From Microtetraspora sp. NBRC 13810 (lineage in GTDB: Bacteria > Actinomycetota > Actinomycetes > Streptosporangiales > Streptosporangiaceae), in NCBI RefSeq assembly GCF_030268685.1, contig NZ_BSRQ01000022.1, forward strand, positions 62,001-126,000: DNA of 64,000 bases, in the 5' to 3' direction. This document shows, piece by piece, positions 53,019 to 61,296 of this stretch (within the stretch, counting starts at the first letter, position 1; the number at the start of each line of letters is the position of its first letter). The position numbers and the translations under genes were made by a program. A model generated the notes under the pieces. It was not told where the DNA came from and ran no database searches. It saw nothing but the letters and a program-made list of their open reading frames with translations.

Positions 53019-55078
53019 AGTCCGTGCCATCCGTGTTATCCGTGCCATCCGTGTTGTCGGTGTCATCGGTGTTGTCGCTGGTCATGGCGATCCTGGCCAC
53101 CACGCTCGCGGCGCCGGCGCCGGCGCAGGCCGCGGCGCCCGGACGTTTCGCCGAGACCGTCCTGTGGGACGCCGCCACCGACCCGACGTACGAGAACTTC
53201 CACGTCCACGCGCTCGCCGTCACCCCGGCGGGCACCACGCTGGCCTTCACCGAAGGGCGCTACGAGGTCTGCGACGCGGGGCCGCGCGACGTGCTGATGC
53301 GCCGCAGCACCGACGGCGGCGCCACCTGGTCGCCGACCCGGATCGTCGTCCCCTCCCGGAACGGCAGCTCACCGGGCAACCCCGCCCTGGTGACCGACGG
53401 GTCCACCGGCGAGGTCTTCCTCTTCTACAACGAGGGCACCCGCGACGCGGGCAACACCACCTGCTCCGCCGACCGCACCCGGCTGTACATGGTCTCCAGC
53501 AGGGACGACGGCCTCACCTGGGGCACGCCGCGCGAGCTGACCCCGCTGTTCGCCGCCAACCCCCACGGGTGGACGCTGCACGGCGCGGGCCCCGGCCACG
53601 GGGTCCAGCTCGCGAGCGGCCGGTTGTACGTGCCGACCGCCCACCGCAGGGAGGTCCGGTACTCGGTGCCCGAGCGGCGTTACGGCATGGCCGGCCTCTA
53701 CAGCGACGACCACGGAGCCACCTGGCAGGCCGCCCAGCCGGTCACCGTCTCCCCCGACTACCCGATGAACGAACCGCGGGTGTACGAACGGTCGGACGGC
53801 GCGCTGGTCGCCAGCACGCGCAACGCCGTCGGCGGGGAACGGCGGCGGGTCACCGCGATCAGCACCGACCGGGGCGCGACGTGGTCACGCCCGCTGCTCG
53901 ACACCGCGATCACCCCGTACGTGGCCGTCGACTCCGCGGTGCGGCGCTACAGCGGGGGCCCGGCGAGCGACGCGCCCGACCGGCTGCTGTTCTCCCGCCC
54001 CGACTCGCCCGCCCGGCGGAACATGACGGTGTCGATCAGCTACGACGAGGGCTACAGCTACCGCTACAGCAGGGTCATCACCTCCGGCCCGTCCTACTAC
54101 TCCGACCTCGGCGTTCAGCCCGACGGCACGATCACCCTGCTGTACGGCAGGGACGGCACGCACGGCTCCTTCCCCCAGCGGGTGTCGGTGGCGAGGTTCG
54201 ACCTGGCCTGGCTCACCGGCGGCAGGGACTCCGCCCAGGGCGGCCCCGGGCTCACCGAGCGGTCCCACGAACTGTCCGGCGCCCGGCCGGGCGAGACCGT
54301 GCTCGATCCGCACGCCCGCGGCGGCGGATACGCCAGTTTCGAGGCCGCCGCGGGCGGCCGCGTCGAGGTCCCGTTCGACGTCCCCGGCACGGCGGCCGGG
54401 CGCACCGAGGTGGCCGTCCGCTACCTGCGGCTCGCGCGGGGCGCGACGGTCCGGGCGAGCATCGACGGCGTGGACCTGCCGGCCGCGGTGGTGGACACGA
54501 CCTCGACGACGCTGCCGATGTTCCAGACGTACCAGCACGGCGCGGTCACGCTGCAGCCCGGCAGGCACACCATCCGGTTCACGGTCACCGGGCCGGGTCA
54601 CGGCGGGGGCACGACCCTCGCCCTGGACCAGCTCTCCCTCGTCACCGGCGGCGCCGCGGCCGATCCCCTGAAGGCCGTGGCCGACAACGACTCGGCGCTG
54701 GACTTCGGGGCCGTGTCCGGCACGTGGAGCCGCGGCACCGGAACCCCCGGCTTCTACGGCGGCAGCTACCACTTCCACGCCGCGGGCACCGGCGCCTCGG
54801 TCGCCCGGTGGCGTCCCGAGGTGCCCGCCAGCGGGCGGTACGAGGTGTCGGTGTGGTACGTCCAGCATGAGAACAGGGGGTCCGACGTCCCCTACACGGT
54901 CAGATTCGAGGGCGGCACGGCGACAGTCCGGGTGGACCAGCGGGTGAACGGCGGGAAGTGGGTGCCGATCGGCCGGTATCCCTTTGTCGCGGGGAACCGG
55001 GGGACGATCCAGGTCAGCGACGACGCCGACGGATTCGTCATCGCCGACGCCGTCCGCCTCACCCCGGTGACACCGTGA
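53015..55078 (+). CDS. Secreted sialidase-like protein with two C-terminal accessory domains
   Basis: 687 residues. A signal peptide with cleavage near AQA-A (about residue 40) is built from repeats of V-x-S. The six-bladed catalytic part (about 45-410) has four Asp boxes (STDGGATW, SRDDGLTW, SDDHGATW, STDRGATW). The usual F-R-I-P arginine motif reads F-H-V-H. A beta-sandwich carbohydrate-binding-like domain (about 425-550) and a golvesin/Xly-type domain (about 560-687) follow. It probably cleaves terminal sugars outside the cell for the same operon's transporter; sialic acid itself is not proven. Last gene of the operon. Confidence 0.87.
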   Translation: MKSVPSVLSVPSVLSVSSVLSLVMAILATTLAAPAPAQAAAPGRFAETVLWDAATDPTYENFHVHALAVTPAGTTLAFTEGRYEVCDAGPRDVLMRRSTDGGATWSPTRIVVPSRNGSSPGNPALVTDGSTGEVFLFYNEGTRDAGNTTCSADRTRLYMVSSRDDGLTWGTPRELTPLFAANPHGWTLHGAGPGHGVQLASGRLYVPTAHRREVRYSVPERRYGMAGLYSDDHGATWQAAQPVTVSPDYPMNEPRVYERSDGALVASTRNAVGGERRRVTAISTDRGATWSRPLLDTAITPYVAVDSAVRRYSGGPASDAPDRLLFSRPDSPARRNMTVSISYDEGYSYRYSRVITSGPSYYSDLGVQPDGTITLLYGRDGTHGSFPQRVSVARFDLAWLTGGRDSAQGGPGLTERSHELSGARPGETVLDPHARGGGYASFEAAAGGRVEVPFDVPGTAAGRTEVAVRYLRLARGATVRASIDGVDLPAAVVDTTSTTLPMFQTYQHGAVTLQPGRHTIRFTVTGPGHGGGTTLALDQLSLVTGGAAADPLKAVADNDSALDFGAVSGTWSRGTGTPGFYGGSYHFHAAGTGASVARWRPEVPASGRYEVSVWYVQHENRGSDVPYTVRFEGGTATVRVDQRVNGGKWVPIGRYPFVAGNRGTIQVSDDADGFVIADAVRLTPVTP
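53021..53074 (+). repeat. Three 18-bp tandem repeats inside the sialidase signal peptide
   Basis: TCCGTGCCATCCGTGTTA-like units at 53021, 53039 and 53057, each two 9-base halves encoding S-V-(P/S)-S-V-L, giving a hydrophobic run that serves as the signal core. Confidence 0.85.
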
Positions 55079-55083
55079 CCGGG

Positions 55084-55932
55084 TCAGGACAGCCGTCGTA
55101 GCAGGGACCGCAGGCCCGGAGGGTCCGGCGGCTCACCGGCCTGGTGCGCGGAGCGGAACTCGCGCGGGGACCGGCCGAACGCGGCGCGGAACCGGCGGGA
55201 GAAGTGCAGCGGGTCGGTGAAGCCGCAGTCGCGGGCCACCACCGTGACGGTCATGTTGCTGCGCAGGAGGAGGGTGCGCGCGCGGGCCAGCCGTACGAGT
55301 TCGAGGGCCGCCGCGGGCGGGTGGCCGAAGTGGCGGGTGAACAGCCGCGAGATGTGGGTCCTGGACACCAGGGCCGCGGCGGCGAGCTCGTCCACGGCGA
55401 CGCCGCGCATGCCGCCGGCGGCCCAGGTGGCGCGCACCCAGTCGAGGGCCGCCGCGAGCGCGGCCGGCTCCGGCCGGTCGCGCCGTTCCGGCAGCGGCCC
55501 CCGGACGAAGATGCCGATCAGCGTGCCCAGCACCTCCTCGATCCGGTCCCGCGAGCCGGTCCCGCCCTCGTCGGCCAGCCACAGCAGGTAGGAGAGCAGA
55601 CCGGCGAGGGGGCTCGGCGCGGCGGTGGGGCGGACCAGGGGCCAGCCGCCGGTGTCCACCTCCGGGCTGATCGAGACGTGCACGTAGCCGTGCGCGCACG
55701 GGGAACGCGCGTCCCAGGCGAACTCGTCCCGCATCCCGGGCCGGACCAGCAGAAGGTCGCCGGGGGCCAGCTCGCGCTCGTCCGGCACGTCGAGCCGCCG
55801 CCAGCGGGCCGTGCCCGTCACCATCCACACCAGCTCGAAGTCCACCAGGGTGCGCGGGCCGAAGGTCGCCCCGCGCGAGTAGTGGGCGACCGTGGGCGGC
55901 TGCCTGCCGATCCTGCACCTGAGCGGGGTCAC
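55084..55932 (-). CDS. AraC-family regulator with cupin sensor
   Basis: 282 residues. The N-terminal cupin-like part (about 15-110) includes ELAPGDLLLVRPGMRDEF; the C-terminal AraC double helix-turn-helix reads LAAAALVSRTHISRLFTRHFGHPP and SNMTVTVVARDCGFTDPLHFSRRFRAAFG. Start GTG at 55932. Divergent from the phytanoyl-CoA dioxygenase-like gene and convergent, five bases away, with the sialidase gene; it may also sense a sugar of the same pathway. Confidence 0.92.
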   Translation of the reverse strand: MTPLRCRIGRQPPTVAHYSRGATFGPRTLVDFELVWMVTGTARWRRLDVPDERELAPGDLLLVRPGMRDEFAWDARSPCAHGYVHVSISPEVDTGGWPLVRPTAAPSPLAGLLSYLLWLADEGGTGSRDRIEEVLGTLIGIFVRGPLPERRDRPEPAALAAALDWVRATWAAGGMRGVAVDELAAAALVSRTHISRLFTRHFGHPPAAALELVRLARARTLLLRSNMTVTVVARDCGFTDPLHFSRRFRAAFGRSPREFRSAHQAGEPPDPPGLRSLLRRLS

Positions 55933-55944
55933 GATCGTCCATGT

Positions 55945-55959
55945 TCGTGTACGGCACGA
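55945..55959. promoter_or_regulatory. Inverted repeat between araC-type and dioxygenase genes
   Basis: TCGTG-TACGG-CACGA in the 65-base divergent intergenic region, with CCATG/CATGG arms just outside. It is a candidate AraC binding site. Confidence 0.35.
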
Positions 55960-55997
55960 CCATGGTCAACCCGGTCCCCGCCCGGCATCCTCGATAC

Positions 55998-56864
55998 ATG
56001 ACGATTTCCACAGACACCCCCTCTGACCTGCGGCGACGTTATGAGCAGGACGGGTACGCAACCGTCCCCGGCATCCTCTCCGCCGACGAGACCGAGGCGT
56101 TGCGGGCCGAGACGCTGCGGATCTACAAGGGTGAATGCGGTCAGGTCGAGGGCCTGCTGCCCGCCGCTCCCGGCGACACCGGCGACACGCTCCTGCGGCG
56201 CTACATCTGCGTCCACCACCCGCACAAGATCTCGTCGGTGATCAGGGACACCCTGGCCCACCCGAGGATCGTCGACGTCCTCGTCCGGCTGATCGGCCCC
56301 GATGTCAAGGCGATGCAGTCCATGCTGTTCACCAAGGGGGAGGGCAAGCCCGGCCAGGCGTGGCACCAGGACGAGTTCTTCATCCCGACCCGCGACCGCT
56401 CGCTCACCGCGGCGTGGATCGCCCTCGACGACGCCACCGTGGAGAACGGGTGCCTGTGGGTGCTGCCCGGCTCGCACGCGCCGGGGATCATCTACCCCGA
56501 CCGCGAGCACGACGACGAGCGGTTCGACTGCACCGTCGAGTCCTACGGCTTCCCCTACGCCGACGGCGACGCGGTGCCGGTCGAGGTCGCCGCGGGCACG
56601 GCCGTCTTCTTCAACGGTTATCTGCTGCACCGCTCGCTGCCCAACACCGGGCGGCACGGGCTGCGCCGGGCACTGGCCAACCACTACATGAACGCGCGGT
56701 CCCCGCTGCCGTGGCAGTCCCCGCCGCCCGGTGTCCACGTCGGCAAGTACGACTTCCGGGACGTGGTCATCGTCGCGGGCGAGGACCCGTACGCCTACAA
56801 GGGGTACCGGGACATCGCGCGGCCGCACGTCCGCCGCGACCGGGACGGCGGCTGCGATCGCTGA
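55998..56864 (+). CDS. Phytanoyl-CoA dioxygenase-family (PhyH) oxygenase
   Basis: 288-residue Fe(II)/2-oxoglutarate oxygenase. Iron ligands His123, Asp125 (WHQDEFF) and His211 (LLHRSLP) are all present, with RSLTAAWIALDDATVENGCLWVLPGSH between. Substrate unknown. The ATG at 55998 is used; the frame is open from 55941. Divergent from the AraC gene. Confidence 0.9.
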   Translation: MTISTDTPSDLRRRYEQDGYATVPGILSADETEALRAETLRIYKGECGQVEGLLPAAPGDTGDTLLRRYICVHHPHKISSVIRDTLAHPRIVDVLVRLIGPDVKAMQSMLFTKGEGKPGQAWHQDEFFIPTRDRSLTAAWIALDDATVENGCLWVLPGSHAPGIIYPDREHDDERFDCTVESYGFPYADGDAVPVEVAAGTAVFFNGYLLHRSLPNTGRHGLRRALANHYMNARSPLPWQSPPPGVHVGKYDFRDVVIVAGEDPYAYKGYRDIARPHVRRDRDGGCDR

Positions 56865-56932
56865 ACTGCCGCCGGTGGACGGGCGGCGGCCCGGTCCCGC
56901 GAGGCCCGGCCGGGCCGTCCCCGGCTCCGTGG

Positions 56933-57805
56933 TCAGGCCGTCAGGAACTTGAGGATCCGCCGGTTCACCTCCTCGGGCTGCTCCAGGAACGGGAAGTGGC
57001 CCACCCCGTCGAGGAGGGCGCCGTCCGAGCCCGCGGGCAGCGCGTCGACGATGTCGGCGAGCGTCCGCGCGTCGACCACCGGGTCCTCGCTGCCGTGCAG
57101 GTAGAGCGTCGGCTGGGTGGGCAGGTCGGCCAGCACGGCTCCCATCGTCCACCGGTCGGTTCCGAAGGTCTCGGGGTGGAAGTTGTCCCGGTAGAGGCCG
57201 AGGCCCGAACGCAGGTTGGCCGGCGCCCGCAGCGCGTCCTTCCCGGCCTGCCGGTCCTCGGTGGAGTCGAAGCCGGGGACGGATCCGCTCCAGTGCCGCC
57301 ACAGCCAGTCGAGGTAGGCGAAGTCGTTCACCGGCACGATCTGGTCCGCGACGCCCATCTGGAAGAAGTAGAAGTGGCTGTTCTTGTGGATCTGGACGGG
57401 ATCGGTGGCCTTGCGGTCGTAGAACCGGACCGGCGGCACGTCGGCCACCACGACCTTCGACCAGCGTTCGGGCGCGTGCGCCGCGGCGCCCCAGGTGGCG
57501 AAGCCGCCCCAGTCGTGCCCGACGATGACCGCGTTCGCGTCGCCGCCGAGTTCCTCGTGCAGGCTGTTGGCGTCGGCGATCAGGTCGGCGATCCGCATGC
57601 TGCCGTCCGGCGGCACCTGGGTCGGGGCGAAGCCCCGCAGGGCCGGGGCGACGGCCCGGTACCCCGCCTCGGCAAGGACGGGCATCAGGTGCCGGTACAT
57701 GCTCGGGGCCTCGGGGAAGCCGTGCAGCAGCAGCGCCAGCGGCCCCTCCCCCTCCTCCAGGTAGGCGAAGTCGATCCCGTTGGCGGTGACGTGCTTGTGG
57801 CGCAT
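56933..57805 (-). CDS. Alpha/beta hydrolase (haloalkane dehalogenase/epoxide hydrolase-like)
   Basis: 290 residues. HGFPEAP oxyanion motif, nucleophile Asp98 in VGHDWGG, and terminal His in GVGHFPFLEQPEEVN. Without the EHN domain, it is related to the soluble epoxide hydrolase/dehalogenase group rather than to the two EHN genes in this window. Divergent from a TetR gene through a pair of operators, so presumably repressed by it and induced by its substrate. Confidence 0.9.
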   Translation of the reverse strand: MRHKHVTANGIDFAYLEEGEGPLALLLHGFPEAPSMYRHLMPVLAEAGYRAVAPALRGFAPTQVPPDGSMRIADLIADANSLHEELGGDANAVIVGHDWGGFATWGAAAHAPERWSKVVVADVPPVRFYDRKATDPVQIHKNSHFYFFQMGVADQIVPVNDFAYLDWLWRHWSGSVPGFDSTEDRQAGKDALRAPANLRSGLGLYRDNFHPETFGTDRWTMGAVLADLPTQPTLYLHGSEDPVVDARTLADIVDALPAGSDGALLDGVGHFPFLEQPEEVNRRILKFLTA

Positions 57806-57831
57806 TGCCTGTTACTCCTTGCTCGGTTCTC

Positions 57832-57889
57832 TGTAACGAACGTTCTAACCAGAACCTAGCACGTGTGTAACGAACGCTCCAACCAGTAC
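57832..57889. promoter_or_regulatory. Two direct 24-base operators between hydrolase and tetR
   Basis: TGTAACGAACGTTCTAACC-like boxes at 57832-57855 and 57866-57889, 34 bases apart, differing at three positions; the first contains the palindrome GAACGTTC. They sit between the divergent starts at 57805 and 57899. Confidence 0.7.
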
Positions 57890-57898
57890 TGTGGTGAG

Positions 57899-58504
57899 AT
57901 GAACGACACGACACTGCCGGCTCAGGCCGACCCCGCCCTCGGAACCCGCGAGCGTCTCGTCCGGACGACCTCACGGCTGATGCAGCGGCAGGGCTACGAA
58001 GGAACCGGGATCAAGCAGATCTCCCGGGAAGCCGGCGTCGCGCTCAGCTCGGTCTACCACTTCTTCCCCAGCGGCAAGCAGGAGCTCGCCGCCGAGGCGG
58101 TCCGGCACGCCGACCTGGAGTTCGCCGGCATCCTGCGCGAGGCGCTGACCGCCGAGGCCGATCCGGCCGAGGCGATGATCGCGTGCACCCGGATACTCGC
58201 CACCTACCTGCGTGACTCCGACTGGCTCGACGGTTGCCCGATCACCGCCACCGCCCTGGAGACATCCGGCCGCGTCCCCGACATCCACCAGGCCGTCGTC
58301 GACGCCTTCGCACACTGGCGGGAGCTCGTCGCCGAGAAACTGCGCGGCACCGGCATCGCCGAGGACGACATCCCCGACCTCGCCCACACGGTGATCAACA
58401 CTCTGGAGGGCGCGGAACTCGCCGCGCAGGTCTCCAGGAGCGAGCAGCCCCTGGAGATCGCCGGCCGCCACCTCGCCCGGTTGATCGACTCCTACCGGGG
58501 CTGA
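57899..58504 (+). CDS. TetR-family transcription regulator
   Basis: 201 residues. The N-terminal helix-turn-helix MQRQGYEGTGIKQISREAGVALSSVYHFFPSGKQELAAEAV is followed by a C-terminal domain of the LmrA/YxaF-like type (CPITATALETSGRVPDIHQAV). The ATG at 57899 follows the second operator by nine bases. Likely represses itself and the divergent hydrolase. Confidence 0.9.
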   Translation: MNDTTLPAQADPALGTRERLVRTTSRLMQRQGYEGTGIKQISREAGVALSSVYHFFPSGKQELAAEAVRHADLEFAGILREALTAEADPAEAMIACTRILATYLRDSDWLDGCPITATALETSGRVPDIHQAVVDAFAHWRELVAEKLRGTGIAEDDIPDLAHTVINTLEGAELAAQVSRSEQPLEIAGRHLARLIDSYRG

Positions 58505-58572
58505 CCTCCCGGGGCCCGCGCACCCGAGGGGGCCTGCGGCGCGACTCCCGGCGGTCGCCGAGCGGGTCCCGG

Positions 58573-59007
58573 TCAGCCGGCCCAGGGGCCGATCCCGGAC
58601 ACCCGCCTCACCCGGACCCGGCCGATGAGCGCGGTCGGCGACAAGCGGTTGTCGAAGGGGTAGTCGGTGCCGAGGTACCTTCGCGCCTGCCGATCCATGA
58701 AGGCGGCGAATCGGTCGGGGATGCCCGGGCCCTCGAAGGTCACGGTGCCGCGGACGACCAGGTGCTGCCGCAGTCCCTCCGGCGTGTTCCCCTCATCCTC
58801 CACCATCACCGTGACCCGCGGGTCCGCCCGCAGGTTGCGGACCTTGACCCGGTGATCCTCCACGCCGAACACCAGGTCGTCGCCGTCCCGCGACACCCAC
58901 ATGAGGCTGACCTGGGGCGAGCCGTCGGGATTGACGGTGACGAAGGTGGCATACCGGTCGGTCTCGAACAGCCGATACGCGCTCGGCGGAATCTTCTGAT
59001 CGCTCAT
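58573..59007 (-). CDS. PPOX-class (pyridoxamine 5'-phosphate oxidase fold) F420/FMN-binding protein
   Basis: 144 residues, split-barrel flavin/F420-binding fold: RYATFVTVNPDGSPQVSLMWVSRDGDDLVFG and VRNLRADPRVTVMVED. Such small actinomycete proteins are often F420-dependent reductases or biliverdin reductases. The ATG at 59007 is used. Divergent from HxlR, the likely regulator. Confidence 0.88.
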   Translation of the reverse strand: MSDQKIPPSAYRLFETDRYATFVTVNPDGSPQVSLMWVSRDGDDLVFGVEDHRVKVRNLRADPRVTVMVEDEGNTPEGLRQHLVVRGTVTFEGPGIPDRFAAFMDRQARRYLGTDYPFDNRLSPTALIGRVRVRRVSGIGPWAG

Positions 59008-59030
59008 GGCGCCACTGTAGGCAGCCCGAT

Positions 59031-59048
59031 GGGAACCGATCGGTACCC
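59031..59048. promoter_or_regulatory. Palindrome between PPOX and hxlR genes
   Basis: GGGAACCGATCGGTACCC is symmetric at 16 of 18 positions, centred in the 49-base divergent gap. Probably the HxlR operator controlling both genes. Confidence 0.65.
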
Positions 59049-59056
59049 TGGGAACC

Positions 59057-59407
59057 ATGGGTGACTTCAACCGCCCCGGCGACGTCTTCCTCGCCGACTG
59101 CCCGGCCAGGCTGGCGGTCGAGGTCATCGCCGACAAGTGGTCGGTCGTCGTGCTCTACGCGCTCAGCCGCGGGCCACGCCGGCACGGCGAACTCGTCGAG
59201 CTGATCGGCGGAATCTCCAAGAAGATGCTCACCCAGACGCTACGCCGGCTGCAGCGATACGGGCTGGTCGGCAGGGAGGCGTACGCCGAGGTGCCCCCGC
59301 GGGTCGAATACTCCCTCACCGACCTCGGCACGACCCTGATCGAGCCGATCGCCATGCTCACCAGGTGGGCTGAGGAGAACGGCGACGCCGTCCTGGCCGC
59401 CGGTTAA
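59057..59407 (+). CDS. HxlR-family transcription regulator
   Basis: 116-residue winged-helix protein: CPARLAVEVIADKWSVVVLYALSRGPRRHGEL and GISKKMLTQTLRRLQRYGLVGREAYAEVPPRVEYSLT. The conserved Cys near residue 15 is present; in some relatives it senses electrophiles. Divergent from the PPOX gene. Confidence 0.92.
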   Translation: MGDFNRPGDVFLADCPARLAVEVIADKWSVVVLYALSRGPRRHGELVELIGGISKKMLTQTLRRLQRYGLVGREAYAEVPPRVEYSLTDLGTTLIEPIAMLTRWAEENGDAVLAAG

Positions 59408-59644
59408 GCCCCACCCCGCCGTCACCGGCGGAGCGCGTTCGACGGGGCACAGGCCCCCGTTTCAGAAAGTTTTCAGAGAGGAACCGCGCGAAGGCGGCCA
59501 GCGGACGTCCGCCGCCCCGGAGGAGCCCCGGCCGGAGCCGAAGGAGACGACAGAGGCGGGCACCCGGCTCCGGCTCGGCGAGCAGGCGATCCTGCCGGTA
59601 CCGGGACGGGACCATCGGGATCACCGTGACCGCCGTCGAGAGAC

Positions 59645-59721
59645 GTCCGATTCGGACGGCAGGCGTGGCGGTACGGCTGTCGCGGGAAGCCCCGGCGGAC
59701 GGTCGTACCGCCACGCCTGCC
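59645..59721. repeat. 18-bp perfect inverted repeat in a 512-base gene-free gap
   Basis: GGCAGGCGTGGCGGTACG (59658-59675) and its exact complement CGTACCGCCACGCCTGCC (59704-59721), 28-base loop, preceded by a small hairpin GTCCG-ATT-CGGAC (59645-59657). GGACGGGCATG also occurs twice (59795, 59827). No gene is supported in 59408-59919. It may be a structured leader of the operon starting at 59920, a terminator, or an element end. Confidence 0.6.
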
Positions 59722-59919
59722 TTGGTGGGGAGCGGGTGCCGGCGCGGGCGATTCCCGCGAGGTCCGCTCGGCCGTCCACGGAGACGGCATGCCCGGACGG
59801 GCATGGCGCGGCAGCGAAAACACATTGGACGGGCATGTGTGGTGGCCCGCATCCTCGACCTACATCAGCGTCACGCCGGCTGGGGGGACAGGGCGACGCC
59901 GCGCTATCTGGAGCACCAC

Positions 59920-61218
59920 ATGAATCGAAGACTGACAGGACTGACGGCCGCCATCGCGGTCTCCCTGAGCCTCACCGCCTGTTCCGGCTCAGGTGATCAG
60001 GAGGGTGCCGCGCAGCCGGCGAAGAAGACACAGATCTATCTGGTCGACGGCAACACCACCCAGTACGGCGACGAGTTCAAGGCCGGCACGTTCGACGGCG
60101 TGAAAGGGGTCATCCCGGGCGGGAAGTCGACCGGCGAGTTCCGCGATCGGCTGCTGTCCGTGGACCCCGGCCTGAAGGACTTCGCCTACGCGGTGGAGTC
60201 GTACGACTCGGTGATCGTGACGGCTCTGGCGGCGGAGGCGGCGAAGAGCGACAAGCCGAACCTGATCGCCGCCAAGATGCGGGACGTCTCGAACGCGCCG
60301 GGCGAGAAGTGCACCACCTACGCGGCCTGCGCGAAGCTGCTCAGGGCCGGATCCGAGATCGACTTCGACGGGCTGAGCGGCCCGATCGACCTGAACAGGA
60401 CCGGCAGCCCGTCGGCCGCCTCCGTGGGCGTCTTCCAGTACGGCAAGGACAACACCTACCAGCCGATCGGCTACGAGACGGGCAAGGTGTCCGCCGACCC
60501 CGAACCGCTGCCGGAACAGGAGATCAGCGGATCGGGTGCGCCCGGGGACGGCCGGCTGGTGTTCGGCTCCCTGTTGCCGCAGACCGGCGACCTGTCCTAT
60601 CTCGGCCCGCCGATGTCGGCCGGCGTGAAGGTGGCCGTGGACGAACTGAACGACCAGGGCGGGGTGCTGGGCGAGGACGTGCGGCTCGTCTCCGCGGACT
60701 CGGGCGACGGAACGCCCAACATCGCGCCCCAGGAGACCGACAAGCTGCTCGACCAGGACGCGGACGTCATCGTCGGGACTGCCTCGTCGAGCGTCTCGCT
60801 CAGCGTCCTCGACAAGATCGTGAACGCGGGAGTCCTCAACATCTCCCCCTCGGTGACCTCCCCCGCGTTCGACACCTTCCCCGACAGGGGACTCTTCTTC
60901 CGGCTGATGCAGTCGGACGCCTTGCAGGGCGGCGTGCTCGCCAACACGATGTCGAACGACGGCTACACCGACATCGCGATCCTCGTCCGGCAGGACGCGT
61001 GGGGGCAGGGGCTCGCCGCGGGCATCGAGGCGGCGTTCGGGGCGTCGGGCGGCAACGTCGTCGCCACCCGCTTCTACGCGGCGGACTCGGGCGGATTCAC
61101 CGCCGAGGTCAACGCCGTCAAGGCGGCGGATCCGGACGCCATCGCGCTCGTCGGGTTCGACGAGACCAAGAAGATCGTCCCTGAGCTGATCAAGGCCGGT
61201 CTCTGGATGGGTCGGTAG
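59920..61218 (+). CDS. Branched-chain-amino-acid-type ABC substrate-binding lipoprotein, circularly permuted
   Basis: 432 residues. Lipobox TAC with Cys21. Residues 36-190 (IYLVDGNTTQYG ... SGPIDLNRTGSPSAASVGVFQYG) correspond to the C-terminal portion of LivK-type proteins. A linker (about 191-211) follows, and 212-432 (LVFGSLLPQTGDLSYLGPP ... ALVGFDETKKIVPELIKAGL) is what normally comes first. The protein ends where the usual protein would run on into YLVDGN. All expected segments are present once, in swapped order, in one open frame. GGAG lies six bases before the ATG. First gene of a liv-type operon. Confidence 0.85.
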   Translation: MNRRLTGLTAAIAVSLSLTACSGSGDQEGAAQPAKKTQIYLVDGNTTQYGDEFKAGTFDGVKGVIPGGKSTGEFRDRLLSVDPGLKDFAYAVESYDSVIVTALAAEAAKSDKPNLIAAKMRDVSNAPGEKCTTYAACAKLLRAGSEIDFDGLSGPIDLNRTGSPSAASVGVFQYGKDNTYQPIGYETGKVSADPEPLPEQEISGSGAPGDGRLVFGSLLPQTGDLSYLGPPMSAGVKVAVDELNDQGGVLGEDVRLVSADSGDGTPNIAPQETDKLLDQDADVIVGTASSSVSLSVLDKIVNAGVLNISPSVTSPAFDTFPDRGLFFRLMQSDALQGGVLANTMSNDGYTDIAILVRQDAWGQGLAAGIEAAFGASGGNVVATRFYAADSGGFTAEVNAVKAADPDAIALVGFDETKKIVPELIKAGLWMGR

Positions 61219-61296
61219 CACGGCCCGCGGGCCGTGGCGCCGAGTCGACGGCGCCACGGCGCCCATCCCCCTTCTCACCAGTACCTGGAGTTCCCC

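Noticed and set aside
55933-55997. Longer start for the dioxygenase at 55941
   Set aside because: It would overlap the AraC promoter; family likeness begins after the ATG at 55998.
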